A stretch of DNA of 64,000 bases from a virus. The position numbers and the translations under genes are program-made. Each line of letters starts with the position of its first letter. The first letter of the stretch is position 1. Below are positions 48,467 through 57,115 of this stretch, in pieces. A model generated the notes under the pieces. The model was not told the DNA's origin. It worked only from the letters and a program-made list of their open reading frames with translations, and ran no database searches. The DNA lies in IMG/VR virus record IMGVR_UViG_3300042878_002532, positions 1-64,000 of that record. One strand, given 5' to 3'.

Positions 48467-49195
48467 TTATTTGTAGGCTAAATTTATTGTCTCACCTGCG
48501 TATTTTCCGGTGAGTGCATTTTGGTACTCTACTATTTTATAGCTCACCATCTTCGAACCCTGTTCTGCTAGATTTAACAAATATTGTATTGATTGATTTC
48601 TTTCTTCACCAGGTGTCATATTCTTTATCTCTTCTGCGTTCTGCTGAACAACTTTCATCGCTGAGTTTGCCAAGTCTGTCACTTGTTTTCCAAAGATTGG
48701 ATTGTCTACCGATCCTCCTTTTTTCAATTGAAACAAATATGCTTGTGCTTTCATAAGAAGACCATCATCGTATTTTCCGGATCCTTCGGACTGAAGTCTT
48801 TTCAGGAATCCAATTGCGGCATCCATTACTCCTTCCGGTGGTGTAGCTTGTTTAGTCGCTGCTGCAGAACATAGAACAAAGAATAAAACTATTAGAATAA
48901 GTGTTATGATTATAGTTCTAAATAAGGCAGGGTGCTTTTCTTTGAAACTTTTTATCTTATCCAGTACCTTGTCGAAGAACTTTTTGACGAGACTAAGTGC
49001 CATCAATCCTTTCTCCATCAGTGTCAACATAAGATTTCTTATAGAATCGTTTATCTTTTCAAAGAAGTCTCCTATCTTTTTCATCCAATCCGTAAATCCT
49101 TCGTTTATAGAATCAAAATTACATAACTCATCAAGAGCTGCAAAAGTTCTTTGTTCATTTATCGAAAAGGATTCAAAATTGTTTAGATGTTTCAT
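48467..49195 (-). CDS. Tagged membrane protein
   Basis: A 242-residue protein opening MKHLNNFESFSINEQ (tag-like: Phe-Glu-Ser-Phe-Ser, Glu nearby). One strong membrane segment lies around residues 92-115 (RTIIITLILIVLFFVLCSAA), and the rest is helical. A tagged, membrane-inserting protein in a head could form part of an ejection channel; this is inference. It overlaps the L,D-transpeptidase-like gene by one base. Confidence 0.8.
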   Translation of the reverse strand: MKHLNNFESFSINEQRTFAALDELCNFDSINEGFTDWMKKIGDFFEKINDSIRNLMLTLMEKGLMALSLVKKFFDKVLDKIKSFKEKHPALFRTIIITLILIVLFFVLCSAAATKQATPPEGVMDAAIGFLKRLQSEGSGKYDDGLLMKAQAYLFQLKKGGSVDNPIFGKQVTDLANSAMKVVQQNAEEIKNMTPGEERNQSIQYLLNLAEQGSKMVSYKIVEYQNALTGKYAGETINLAYK

Positions 49196-49791
49196 TATTT
49201 AATATCTTTTGATTCTATTAAAGTATATGTAAATGAGTTACCATGAAGTTTCGCTGCTTTCTTACAGATTTTCATAAACTCATCAAAGTCTTTAACTCTT
49301 TTGAATACTTGACAACCTTCTGACCAGTTTTCAACCCATGTTGAATCTTGTCCAGCTTTATGAATGTTGATACCATATAAACCTTCTGTGATTTTGTTTT
49401 CATCGTAGTTTAAGTCTTTGTTTGCATCTCTGTAAACTTTAACATTTTTAGCTTGACCTAATGCTTCGTATTTACCTTGGTGTAATCTGATTGTATGTGA
49501 ACCTCTATATTGATTTGGTACTAATCTAGCTACTCCGTCTTTGTTATGAAATTCCATAACTCCTTTTTTACCTGGATCTGTTGTTGCTGCCCAAATAAAA
49601 AACTTCCATTCACCATTTTCTTTAAATGATATTGTAAGATTATCATCAAATACATTTGTTACTTTTGTTCCTGTAGATGAGTTTCTTACTCCAACGATAT
49701 TTACATCGTATCCTTTGTTTGCCGCATCGTCGAACCATACATATCCTTTTGATTTAACTGCAGCCTCGATTTGTTCTCTTGTATAAGACAT
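49195..49791 (-). CDS. L,D-transpeptidase (YkuD)-like enzyme
   Basis: A 198-residue protein. The active-site segment shows GLYGINIHKAG with His144 and NWSEGCQVF with Cys160, the H...S-x-G-C arrangement of YkuD-type L,D-transpeptidases and related phage proteins. The helix that follows (DFDEFMKICKKA) is shared with the baseplate protein at 15776-17374, where the Cys is lost. It could cleave or rework peptidoglycan cross-links at lysis. No signal peptide is visible. Third gene of the PPK2 operon. Confidence 0.78.
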   Translation of the reverse strand: MSYTREQIEAAVKSKGYVWFDDAANKGYDVNIVGVRNSSTGTKVTNVFDDNLTISFKENGEWKFFIWAATTDPGKKGVMEFHNKDGVARLVPNQYRGSHTIRLHQGKYEALGQAKNVKVYRDANKDLNYDENKITEGLYGINIHKAGQDSTWVENWSEGCQVFKRVKDFDEFMKICKKAAKLHGNSFTYTLIESKDIK

Positions 49792-49808
49792 TTTTTAAAT
49801 GTTATTTT

Positions 49809-50168
49809 TTATAGGCTAAAATCTTCAAAGCCTTTTATGTTTTCATCATCTCTATGTCTAGCATCATGTTCTGAGTGAGATGATTCTGGTCCACCTAATA
49901 GTGGTTTTTCTTCGTGATGTTCTTCTTCATGCTCTTCTGAATGACCTGCAAGAAAGTTGAATACTTCTTCTACATCATCCTTAGATGTTGCAATGTGGTC
50001 TAATGCCCAGTTGTGGCCGTTTGTAAGCATAGCGTCAACTTCTGCTTCATCCATTTCTAACATCTCATCAACTAATCTTTTGATTGTTTTAAGATTACCA
50101 AAGAACATATAATTTTGAGGACCACCATCATGGTCTTCTTTAAATAGTTTAAATTTTTTGATTTCCAT
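49809..50168 (-). CDS. Tagged His/Glu-rich protein
   Basis: A 119-residue protein. The ATG at 50168 gives MEIKKFKLFKEDHDGG (tag-like) and leaves 11 nt after the PPK2 stop, whereas the longer reading overlaps PPK2. The second half is rich in His and Glu (HSEEHEEEHHEEKPLL, SSHSEHDARHRDD), which could bind metal ions. Function unknown. Confidence 0.78.
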   Translation of the reverse strand: MEIKKFKLFKEDHDGGPQNYMFFGNLKTIKRLVDEMLEMDEAEVDAMLTNGHNWALDHIATSKDDVEEVFNFLAGHSEEHEEEHHEEKPLLGGPESSHSEHDARHRDDENIKGFEDFSL

Positions 50169-50179
50169 ATCGTTTACTT

Positions 50180-51340
50180 TTATTTTAGAATGTTTACTAC
50201 TTCTGGGTAGTATTTGCATATATTTTGATTCTTTCCTTCATAAGGAATGGCTGAAAGTGCGTATCTCATAGCATTTAATCTTCCAATCTTTTTGTCGTTT
50301 GAGTTTATTATAACCCAAGGTGTAGTCCTACTTGATGTAAGGTTGAACATCTGATTTTTGTAGTGTCCGATTATCTCCCATTTATCAACAACTTTGGCGT
50401 CATTCGGTGAGAACTTCCAGTATTTCAAAGGACTTTGTTGTCTTAAATCGAATCTTTTTAGTTGTTTTTCTTTGGTAATAGAGAACCAGAACTTAATAAG
50501 GTGAAGACCTTGTTTCTTTATCATTTTCTCTTCCCAATCTACCACTTTTTCCATGAAGTCTTTGTACTGATCTTCTGTACAATAACCCATTGCTGGTTCT
50601 ACTACTGCTCTGTTGTACCAAGATCTATCAAAGAATACTATTTCTCCTTCTTTAGGCATGTGTGCCTCATATCTAGCGAACCAGTTTTCTTTCTCTTCTG
50701 GAGTTGGAAGTCCTAAAGCAACTACTCTGAATCCTTTTGGATTTAAGTATTCGACGAATCTTTTTATTGTAGAACCTTTTCCTGCAGAGTCTCGTCCTTC
50801 GAATACTATAGCTATTCTCTTACCGTTCTTCAGAACCCATTCTTGAAGTTTCATAAGCTCTACTTGTATCTGATATTTCTCTGATTCGTATTCTTTTCTA
50901 GTAAGTATAGATCTCTCACCTTCGAACTCATCAAAGTGTTGAGCCTGAGCACCAGTTTTAATAACTGATATCCTGTTATCTATAGATTTGGCGAAGTCAT
51001 CAAACTGTTTTCTTATGTTACTTTTGGTATCTCTTCTTTTGAGTTCCATAAGTTGATTTATCTTCCTAAGAAGTGTGTCGATGTTTAAGTCTTGTACGAC
51101 CTCTGGAGTGAACTCGTTGTTAAGTTCTCTCATTATTATATCTACTTCGATTTTTTCAAAGGATTTGTATTCTACTTTGTTTGTTTGAAAGTTGTAGACA
51201 ATATTGTCCAATATAGAACTTTTATACTCTCCAAGTCTTGTCAGTATGTTCCTTTTTATCTGTTCGATATTTTCGGGATCCATCTTGTCAATCCTAAGCT
51301 CTTCTTTTATAAAATCCAAGAATTTACGTAAATTCTTCAT
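50180..51340 (-). CDS. ppk2: Tagged polyphosphate kinase 2
   Basis: A 386-residue protein from the ATG at 51340. The first residues, MKNLRKFLDFIKEE, are one of the best matches to the T4 capsid-targeting sequence. Residues 145-370 form a complete PPK2: Walker A EGRDSAGKGS at 181-190, Walker B FFDRSWYNR at 236-244, the lid PLKYWKFSPND at 304-314, and the C-terminal DDK-like INSNDKKIGRLN. PPK2 uses polyphosphate to phosphorylate nucleoside mono- or diphosphates. The 145-residue N-terminal extension beyond the usual PPK2 is helical and unassigned. It heads a leftward operon with an L,D-transpeptidase-like enzyme and two tagged proteins. Confidence 0.93.
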   Translation of the reverse strand: MKNLRKFLDFIKEELRIDKMDPENIEQIKRNILTRLGEYKSSILDNIVYNFQTNKVEYKSFEKIEVDIIMRELNNEFTPEVVQDLNIDTLLRKINQLMELKRRDTKSNIRKQFDDFAKSIDNRISVIKTGAQAQHFDEFEGERSILTRKEYESEKYQIQVELMKLQEWVLKNGKRIAIVFEGRDSAGKGSTIKRFVEYLNPKGFRVVALGLPTPEEKENWFARYEAHMPKEGEIVFFDRSWYNRAVVEPAMGYCTEDQYKDFMEKVVDWEEKMIKKQGLHLIKFWFSITKEKQLKRFDLRQQSPLKYWKFSPNDAKVVDKWEIIGHYKNQMFNLTSSRTTPWVIINSNDKKIGRLNAMRYALSAIPYEGKNQNICKYYPEVVNILK

Positions 51341-51360
51341 ATATTTAGAATATTTTCTTT

Positions 51361-51371
51361 TATATATTAAA
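51361..51371 (-). promoter_or_regulatory. Late-promoter-like motif (long spacing)
   Basis: TTTAATATATA on the minus strand, 20 nt before the PPK2 start at 51340. Confidence 0.58.
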
Positions 51372-51380
51372 AGTGAAAAG

Positions 51381-52283
51381 CTAAAGTTTTTTCTCAAATA
51401 GATAAAGGTCGTATAAAGTATTTCCTTTTACGTTCTTTATACTTTTAAGAACTTGTCCGGTAACAGAATCAAGCACTTTGAATACTCCTATTTGTTGATT
51501 TTTATCAGTCTGAATTTTCACAGTATTTCCTGGTTGACCCAAAGCCCCTAATACTGCAACATATTTGTTTCCATATACACTTTTTAAAAACGATACTCTT
51601 AAAGTATTTGTATCTTTAATGTTGTTTATATAAGCGTTATCCATTACTTTTGTTAAATCTAACTGACTTTCAGTTTCTTTTACTACTATGGTCGCGAATT
51701 TTCTTTCTTCACCACCTAAAGTAATTTCTTCTCTGTTCTGAATTTTGTTTTGGTTTACAAGGTTTTGTTGGTTTCTTCTAATCTCACTAAAATCTGCTTT
51801 AGCTATTATACCACCTCTCATACCTTTATCATTCATATTATAACCTGCAGGGGCTAATCTGTAGAACGATCCAGTAAAAGTCATAGAAAGTATTCTATCT
51901 GTTCTAAAAAGTCTCCAGATCTTGTTTATGTGTCTTTTCTGAGACACCGACCATCCGTTTAGATGCCAACCTCTCAATAAAGTTTTGCCTTTTGAAGACC
52001 TCCCAATCACCATTGGGTATATAACTCGCTCATGGCCAGCAAAATGCGTATCTTCTTCTCCTTTGTAGTTGAGTAGGAAGATCATTCCGTATTTGATTGC
52101 CTTTATCATAGTCTGCTCGTTGTACTTGATAGGTTCGTTGATAGGTATATTGGCGATGTCTTTTACATTCTTCAATGAAAATCTAGGTATGAACTCATTG
52201 TCCTCTATAAGTTCGTATCGTTCTTTAACGACGAATTCTACAGGCTTTGTATTGTAATATGCTTTTGTTTGCGCTAGGTTCAT
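51381..52283 (-). CDS. Hypothetical protein
   Basis: A 300-residue protein. A middle stretch (YPMVIGRSSKGKTLLRGWHL, then KIWRLFRTDRILSMTFTG) loosely resembles a WYL-type ligand-binding module, but without the WYL triad this is weak. The end (VFKVLDSVTGQVLKSIKN) is beta-rich. Two late-like motifs precede it, so it is probably a virion or late protein. Confidence 0.78.
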   Translation of the reverse strand: MNLAQTKAYYNTKPVEFVVKERYELIEDNEFIPRFSLKNVKDIANIPINEPIKYNEQTMIKAIKYGMIFLLNYKGEEDTHFAGHERVIYPMVIGRSSKGKTLLRGWHLNGWSVSQKRHINKIWRLFRTDRILSMTFTGSFYRLAPAGYNMNDKGMRGGIIAKADFSEIRRNQQNLVNQNKIQNREEITLGGEERKFATIVVKETESQLDLTKVMDNAYINNIKDTNTLRVSFLKSVYGNKYVAVLGALGQPGNTVKIQTDKNQQIGVFKVLDSVTGQVLKSIKNVKGNTLYDLYLFEKKL

Positions 52284-52287
52284 AAAG

Positions 52288-52298
52288 TATATATTTAA
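52288..52298 (-). promoter_or_regulatory. Late-promoter-like motif (short spacing)
   Basis: TTAAATATATA on the minus strand, 4 nt before the start at 52283. Confidence 0.5.
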
Positions 52299-52306
52299 TT
52301 ATATTC

Positions 52307-52317
52307 TATATATTAAA
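52307..52317 (-). promoter_or_regulatory. Second late-promoter-like motif (long spacing)
   Basis: TTTAATATATA on the minus strand, 23 nt before the same start; the gene therefore has one motif of each spacing class. Confidence 0.55.
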
Positions 52318-52335
52318 TGTGAATGACGCAAAATA

Positions 52336-52371
52336 AAAAAGCGAGGTCACATTTGATGTGCCTCGCTTTTC
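52336..52371 (-). terminator. Terminator of lipoprotein gene
   Basis: Long stem AAAAGCGAGG..CACAT/ATGTG..CCTCGCTTTT with a T run on the minus-strand side. Confidence 0.85.
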
Positions 52372-52400
52372 CAACATTCTGTTGTAACCTTCTGTGGTGA

Positions 52401-52571
52401 TTACTTAACTACAGTAGTATCTACTGAAACGGTAGATGCCGGAACAGCTGTAGTATCTACAGCAGCCTCAACGGCAGTCGTGTCAGTATTTGCAGCTTCT
52501 CCCTCAGGAGTCTTGCCACCGCAAGATGCAAGTACCACAGATGTGATTACTAAAAACAATGCTTTTTTCAT
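52401..52571 (-). CDS. Small lipoprotein
   Basis: A 56-residue protein from the ATG at 52571 (MKKALFLVITSVVLASCGG): a short basic start, hydrophobic core and a lipobox ending in LASC, so it should be exported and lipid-anchored. The mature part is only 39 residues and rich in Thr, Ala and Val. Phage lipoproteins of this kind often block superinfection or phage receptors; that role is inference. Confidence 0.85.
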   Translation of the reverse strand: MKKALFLVITSVVLASCGGKTPEGEAANTDTTAVEAAVDTTAVPASTVSVDTTVVK

Positions 52572-52646
52572 AATTTTCTGTCTTGTTATTTTTTGTGAGA
52601 TGTATATATCCAATTGAAGATTTTGTTTAGAAAAAGAAAAAATATA

Positions 52647-52657
52647 TTTAATATATA
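52647..52657 (+). promoter_or_regulatory. Late-promoter-like motif (long spacing)
   Basis: TTTAATATATA, 26 nt before the start at 52684. Confidence 0.55.
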
Positions 52658-52683
52658 CATATACAAGAAAATAATTCTAAGAA

Positions 52684-53394
52684 ATGTCAATAAAAAGTAG
52701 AGAAGATGCAAACAAATATTATCAAATCGTAAACGAGTTGGTAGACGAATACATGTCAAAGGGTAAAATCAGACCTTCTAATCTTAAAAGATACCTTCAA
52801 CCAGGTAGTGAGAGATTCAAAAAGTTTTTAATAAGAAACAAGTTGAACGAGATAACAGGAATAGACAGAGTTCTTTCTGATGTGATTGAAGATAGAGCCA
52901 ATATGGAATCTGACGGAGTTCTTACATTTGAAAACTTCAAATTCTTTGAATCTGATGAGTTCAAAATTGCTTCTATGAAACAATGTCTTTATAAAGGTAT
53001 TGAAAAAGCGGATCTAAATATGGAAAAAGTATTGGCAGACGTTTTTGATACTAACTTAGGATCGATAGATATAGTAGATCCTGAAAAACATTGTTTTAAA
53101 ATAGAGGATGAAGAAGAAGTTTTCATTTATTCAAAAGAAGACATTGATATAATAGGATTAAATATAATAGATCATCTATATGATGAGCTTTGTAAAAAAG
53201 ATGTTGTACTTGCAGACGACATATCTATGAATCTTTCTGATTTGGTGGGAAAAGAAGCTTTTGAGAAAAAGATGCACGATTTTTTCACAGAAGAATTTTT
53301 ACTAAAACTGATTGGAAAGTTACTTGATTCTGAATACTACAAAGAAGGTGAAAGTGTCGGAAAAGGAAACTACTTTGTTTGGAAAAAACTCTAA
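52684..53394 (+). CDS. Hypothetical protein
   Basis: A 236-residue acidic, mainly helical protein. A conserved-looking stretch is NLKRYLQPGSERFKKFLIR followed by VLSDVIEDRANMESDGVLTF. No family recognised. A late-like motif precedes it, and the endolysin gene follows with its own weaker motif. Confidence 0.8.
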   Translation: MSIKSREDANKYYQIVNELVDEYMSKGKIRPSNLKRYLQPGSERFKKFLIRNKLNEITGIDRVLSDVIEDRANMESDGVLTFENFKFFESDEFKIASMKQCLYKGIEKADLNMEKVLADVFDTNLGSIDIVDPEKHCFKIEDEEEVFIYSKEDIDIIGLNIIDHLYDELCKKDVVLADDISMNLSDLVGKEAFEKKMHDFFTEEFLLKLIGKLLDSEYYKEGESVGKGNYFVWKKL

Positions 53395-53442
53395 AAACAT
53401 GTAACATCATGATATACTAATAACTAATATTTGGTTTTTCTA

Positions 53443-53454
53443 TTTGGATATATA
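53443..53454 (+). promoter_or_regulatory. Variant late-promoter-like motif
   Basis: TTTGGATATATA, 21 nt before the endolysin start at 53476. Confidence 0.4.
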
Positions 53455-53475
53455 AATCAAAATAAAAATATCAGT

Positions 53476-54291
53476 ATGTTACTAAAAGTAGGATCAAAAG
53501 GAGATGACGTAAAGTCACTTCAGGAAAAGCTGGGACTTACAGCTGACGGCTCGTTCGGACCTGGAACAGAGAAAGCCGTAAAAGAATGGCAAGCAAAAAA
53601 CGGATTGACGGCAGACGGAGTTATCGGTGATAAAAGCTGGCAACTTTTGGCTTTATTCGGAACAAAAAAAGAAGAGGTTGTAATACCTGCAAGTGAATTT
53701 AAGCTTGAGGCATTAAAAGGACATCTTCCGGATTCAGTAATCGCTCAGATTCCTGACACAGCAAAAAAATTCAACATTACAAATGTATTGAGACTATCTC
53801 ACTTCTTGGCACAATGTGGTCATGAGTCTGGTGGATTCAAAGCGGTTTCTGAAAACCTAAACTATTCTTCTGACGGATTGAAAAAAATATTCGGAAAGTA
53901 TTTCCCTGGTGATACTACGGCTTATGCTAGAAACCCGGAAAAGATTGCTTCTAAAGTTTATGCAAACAGAATGGGTAATGGAGACGAAAGTTCTAAAGAA
54001 GGATTCAAATTCAGAGGTAGAGGATATATCCAGTTGACCGGAAAATCAAACTATCAAGGATTCACAAAATTCATTGGAGAGGATTGCGTAGCAAATCCGG
54101 ATTTAGTAGCGACTAAATATCCATTGGCTTCTGCGGCATTCTTTTTTGACTCTAATAAACTATGGTCTATTTGTGATAAAGGTGCAGATGATGCTACCGT
54201 AACTGCAGTTACTAAAAGAGTGAATGGTGGTACTATTGGATTACCGGATAGAATAAAACATTTCAAAGAGTTTTACAACTTACTTAAATAA
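53476..54291 (+). CDS. Endolysin: PG-binding domain plus GH19
   Basis: A 271-residue protein from the ATG at 53476 (MLLKVGSKGDDVKSLQEKL); the longer reading starts before the promoter-like motif. Residues 1-62 form a PG_binding_1 repeat domain (LGLTADGSFGPGTEKAVKEW, NGLTADGVIGDKSW). Residues 75-270 are a GH19 lysozyme/chitinase-like domain (SHFLAQCGHESGGF with the general acid Glu, RGRGYIQLTGKSNY, VNGGTIGLPDR). It lacks a signal peptide, so release would need a holin. It is the likely lysis enzyme, and its catalytic domain is homologous to that of the baseplate protein at 22366-23790. Confidence 0.93.
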   Translation: MLLKVGSKGDDVKSLQEKLGLTADGSFGPGTEKAVKEWQAKNGLTADGVIGDKSWQLLALFGTKKEEVVIPASEFKLEALKGHLPDSVIAQIPDTAKKFNITNVLRLSHFLAQCGHESGGFKAVSENLNYSSDGLKKIFGKYFPGDTTAYARNPEKIASKVYANRMGNGDESSKEGFKFRGRGYIQLTGKSNYQGFTKFIGEDCVANPDLVATKYPLASAAFFFDSNKLWSICDKGADDATVTAVTKRVNGGTIGLPDRIKHFKEFYNLLK

Positions 54292-54299
54292 AAAAAGAA

Positions 54300-54326
54300 A
54301 AGAGAGCCACAAAGCTCTCTTTTTTC
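54300..54326 (+). terminator. Rho-independent terminator
   Basis: AGAGAGC/GCTCTCT stem with CACAAA loop followed by six T. Confidence 0.82.
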
Positions 54327-54987
54327 ATGATAGAATATCTTTTATCTTAGCATCTCTGATTAGAACCTTTGATAGAATTCCTGATTGTTTGTCAATGGCT
54401 TCGAATATCTTTGTTTTTGAAAAGAATCCATTATAGATTGTGTTGAAATCGTCTTTCATATGTATAAGTTTCAAAAAAAGATTAGGTTGTAATCTTATAA
54501 TAAACTTTTCTACATATTTATCTTCTCTCAACTCTAAAATATAAGCTTGTTCCATTTCTGGTCCAAAATTGAACTCTGATGGTTCAAATCCTAAACTCTT
54601 TATAAAATCTAATACGAATGAATACTTTTCATATCGACATTTGAGTTTTGTTTCTGTGTCGTAGTATGAAAATCTCGAAGGCATCTGATTAAAATCCATT
54701 TCGGTTCCTATATGATATGTGTCATTTTCCAATAGTTCCGAAAGATCAGATTCTCTCCTATCTTCTTTGTTTAAGATATTCTTTTTTTTAACAAAGTGAG
54801 ATAGCTTAGTATCAAAAAGAAAATGTGTTTCTCCTGTTTCTTCTGCTCTTTTTTCACATTCGTCGATGAAATATTGATCTATCTCAGATCTTTCATATTC
54901 CCATGAAGATTCTTCTTGTATAAATCCTTCTGGTTTGCTACCATCGTCTATTTCTATAGTACCATCTGGTAATTGTCTAATATTCAT
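54325..54987 (-). CDS. Hypothetical protein
   Basis: A 220-residue acidic protein (MNIRQLPDGTIEIDDGSKPE) with no recognised family. It overlaps the upstream small gene by 4 nt and is the last gene of a four-gene leftward operon headed by the RlaP-like enzyme. Confidence 0.82.
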   Translation of the reverse strand: MNIRQLPDGTIEIDDGSKPEGFIQEESSWEYERSEIDQYFIDECEKRAEETGETHFLFDTKLSHFVKKKNILNKEDRRESDLSELLENDTYHIGTEMDFNQMPSRFSYYDTETKLKCRYEKYSFVLDFIKSLGFEPSEFNFGPEMEQAYILELREDKYVEKFIIRLQPNLFLKLIHMKDDFNTIYNGFFSKTKIFEAIDKQSGILSKVLIRDAKIKDILS

Positions 54988-55211
54988 GCTAAGGCATAGT
55001 TTTTTTCGTGGTCGAACCTTTCTTTTGAAAAGTCCAATAGAACTTTACACTTCTCATACTCTTCTCTTTCTTCGAAGTAGTACATTATTTTTTCGATAAA
55101 ATCTAACGTGTATGGTTTAAAGGATATGTCATAACATTTACCTTTATTGATTCTATCATAAGTGCTATTCATCAAATAGCTGTAGTTGTGCATAACAATT
55201 TTATCAGTCAT
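54984..55211 (-). CDS. Small hypothetical protein
   Basis: A 75-residue Tyr/Lys-rich protein (MTDKIVMHNYSYLMNSTYDR). Overlaps the next gene by 4 nt and lies 1 nt from the upstream gene. Function unknown. Confidence 0.78.
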   Translation of the reverse strand: MTDKIVMHNYSYLMNSTYDRINKGKCYDISFKPYTLDFIEKIMYYFEEREEYEKCKVLLDFSKERFDHEKNYALA

Positions 55212-55212
55212 C

Positions 55213-55833
55213 TTATTTATTGCTTTGATTTTTCAAAAAATCTAATTCCTCTTGTGTTATTTTACTCATTCCGTGTTTACTAATCTTATCTAAGATTGAA
55301 TCTACATCGAAACGGTCTTCGTTTTCTTCTACTATTCTTTCAATCTCCGTAGTTTCTTTCTTCATCATTAGGTTGTTCAGTTCCGCTTCTGGGTTTACAC
55401 TTTCAAAATCTTTTAACTTAGATTCTAATTCCTCTCTAGAGATTGTCACACCCAATACTTCTACAACATCATCAATCTGTTTACCATATTGTTCATGTAT
55501 ATTACTTATTATATTTTCATTTAACTTTTTATCGATTGTCTCAGATGTATAGATACATTTATTTTCTTTGAAAATACAAACAATACTTTTATCCATAAGA
55601 TAAACTACGTTTACAATATTGTAGTCTTTCAGTTTGGTATCTAACATTACTGTGTGATTTACCCTACTAACAAATACCGCTTGACCTTTTTTAATATTAG
55701 ATAATATCTCTTCGAATTGTAATATCATATCTTTCAGAAGCTTTTGGTCTTTGAAATGTTCTTTTATTTTGTCTACAATCTTCGCATATAGGAAGCCTAA
55801 TATAAACATAAGTGTTAACGTCATTATACTCAT
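55213..55833 (-). CDS. Membrane protein with C-terminal DILDKIS module
   Basis: A 206-residue protein: an N-terminal membrane segment (SIMTLTLMFILGFLYAKIV), a central beta-rich domain and, in the last 30 residues, SILDKISKHGMSKITQEELD. The latter is the same module as in the genes at 38941 and 59912. In Bacteroidetes this module ends membrane and other proteins. Function unknown. It overlaps the RlaP-like gene by 4 nt. Confidence 0.8.
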   Translation of the reverse strand: MSIMTLTLMFILGFLYAKIVDKIKEHFKDQKLLKDMILQFEEILSNIKKGQAVFVSRVNHTVMLDTKLKDYNIVNVVYLMDKSIVCIFKENKCIYTSETIDKKLNENIISNIHEQYGKQIDDVVEVLGVTISREELESKLKDFESVNPEAELNNLMMKKETTEIERIVEENEDRFDVDSILDKISKHGMSKITQEELDFLKNQSNK

Positions 55834-57020
55834 AGTGTATTATATATATTTTTTCTGATTTTGATTAGTATTTCATTGACAAAAGATTCATCTACTTTGT
55901 CTGGAAGGTTTGAGTTCGCGAACAGCTCGTCGATTTCTACGATTTCTGCCTCTACTTGATCAATAAGAGTCTGTAGGTCAATCTTTCCTTTTCTGATGTC
56001 GATTAGTTCTTGAGCATTTTCTCTACGAACGTTGATACCAAGACCCAATGCGATTTCTCTTGCCATATCCATAAGTCTTCGGGAGTGCATCATGTTCTTA
56101 CCGTCGATTTTTTGACCGTGAGATTTAACATCAACCCATCTTGCATCATTTTTATTTACTAACCAATCTTCATAAGACTTATAATCTTTACAGTGTTCGG
56201 AATAACCATCTTTATTATAAACAATATTACAGATTGGAGTTTCATCTTTTGGAATAGAAGAAAGTCTAAGAGCATTTGACTCAGCAACGTTATCACCTTC
56301 ACCAGTCTTTACAAGTCCTTTATAACCAAATCCCATTGAGTGACCTTCTTCTTTTCTCCATGCTTTAGCTTTTTCCCTCAAGTCTTCTGGAATCCTTTCA
56401 TTAAAACAGTTGTTAGCATCTGTATCAAAATAAACAGCATATGAATCTCTAGCATTTGGTACATTTACAACTCCACAGAACTTTTCTTCAAACCCCTTAT
56501 CAGAGTTCCATTTTTTCCAAGGAATAGATTTTGGTCCTTCAATCACATAAACAAAGTCGAGTACATCTTTACGAGTTACTTTATCTTTTTCCCAGTTTTG
56601 TTTTTTGTTTTGACCTTTTGCTTTTTGGATTTGCATTTTACCATAACCACCAAAAGATTTGGCACACACTTTGGTGATGAATTTATCTCTGTTATCTAAG
56701 ATAAGGTCGAAGATAGGATCTTTATAGATGATACAATCTTCTGGTGTGTTTAGAAGTTCTAATACGGTTGGATTATTGCTAGAAAGTAGTTGTAGAAATC
56801 TTTTGATTTCATAGATTACGGTATCATTTGTATCGTCGTTGATTTGTTCTTTGTAGTTGAATCCAAAGATGTCTTCTTGTGATTGAATGAATACACCTGC
56901 GTAGTCTGTATCGGATGTTTCAATGTTTGTTCCATATGCATGTGATCCTCTAATAACGAGTAGTAGTGGTTTTGCGTTTGGAGACTTTTCTTCGATGAAT
57001 CTAAATAGTTCTTCTTTCAT
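55830..57020 (-). CDS. RlaP-like nucleotidyltransferase
   Basis: A 396-residue polymerase-beta-superfamily nucleotidyltransferase of the RlaP/YcgL-like group. The catalytic motif is GSHAYGTNIETSDTDYAG at 25-42, with GS and the D-x-D pair. C-terminal helices follow (FGGYGKMQIQKAKGQNKK, and MMHSRRLMDMAREIALG, where His and Arg recur in the family). RlaP proteins are associated with RNA ligases in RNA repair. Upstream is a host-like TACATTTG box. It heads a four-gene operon. Confidence 0.87.
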   Translation of the reverse strand: MKEELFRFIEEKSPNAKPLLLVIRGSHAYGTNIETSDTDYAGVFIQSQEDIFGFNYKEQINDDTNDTVIYEIKRFLQLLSSNNPTVLELLNTPEDCIIYKDPIFDLILDNRDKFITKVCAKSFGGYGKMQIQKAKGQNKKQNWEKDKVTRKDVLDFVYVIEGPKSIPWKKWNSDKGFEEKFCGVVNVPNARDSYAVYFDTDANNCFNERIPEDLREKAKAWRKEEGHSMGFGYKGLVKTGEGDNVAESNALRLSSIPKDETPICNIVYNKDGYSEHCKDYKSYEDWLVNKNDARWVDVKSHGQKIDGKNMMHSRRLMDMAREIALGLGINVRRENAQELIDIRKGKIDLQTLIDQVEAEIVEIDELFANSNLPDKVDESFVNEILIKIRKNIYNTL

Positions 57021-57037
57021 TTTCTTTATTTATTCTA

Positions 57038-57045
57038 CAAATGTA
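57038..57045 (-). promoter_or_regulatory. Possible host-type -7 box TACATTTG
   Basis: TAnnTTTG on the minus strand upstream of the RlaP-like gene start at 57020; no convincing -33 element. Confidence 0.35.
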
Positions 57046-57083
57046 GTGATTAAAACTGAAATAAAAATAAAGCAACATTAAAA

Positions 57084-57094
57084 TTTAATATATA
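57084..57094 (+). promoter_or_regulatory. Late-promoter-like motif (long spacing)
   Basis: TTTAATATATA, 21 nt before the fibre gene start at 57116. Confidence 0.6.
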
Positions 57095-57115
57095 CCAAAA
57101 AAGAATAAAACTCAT

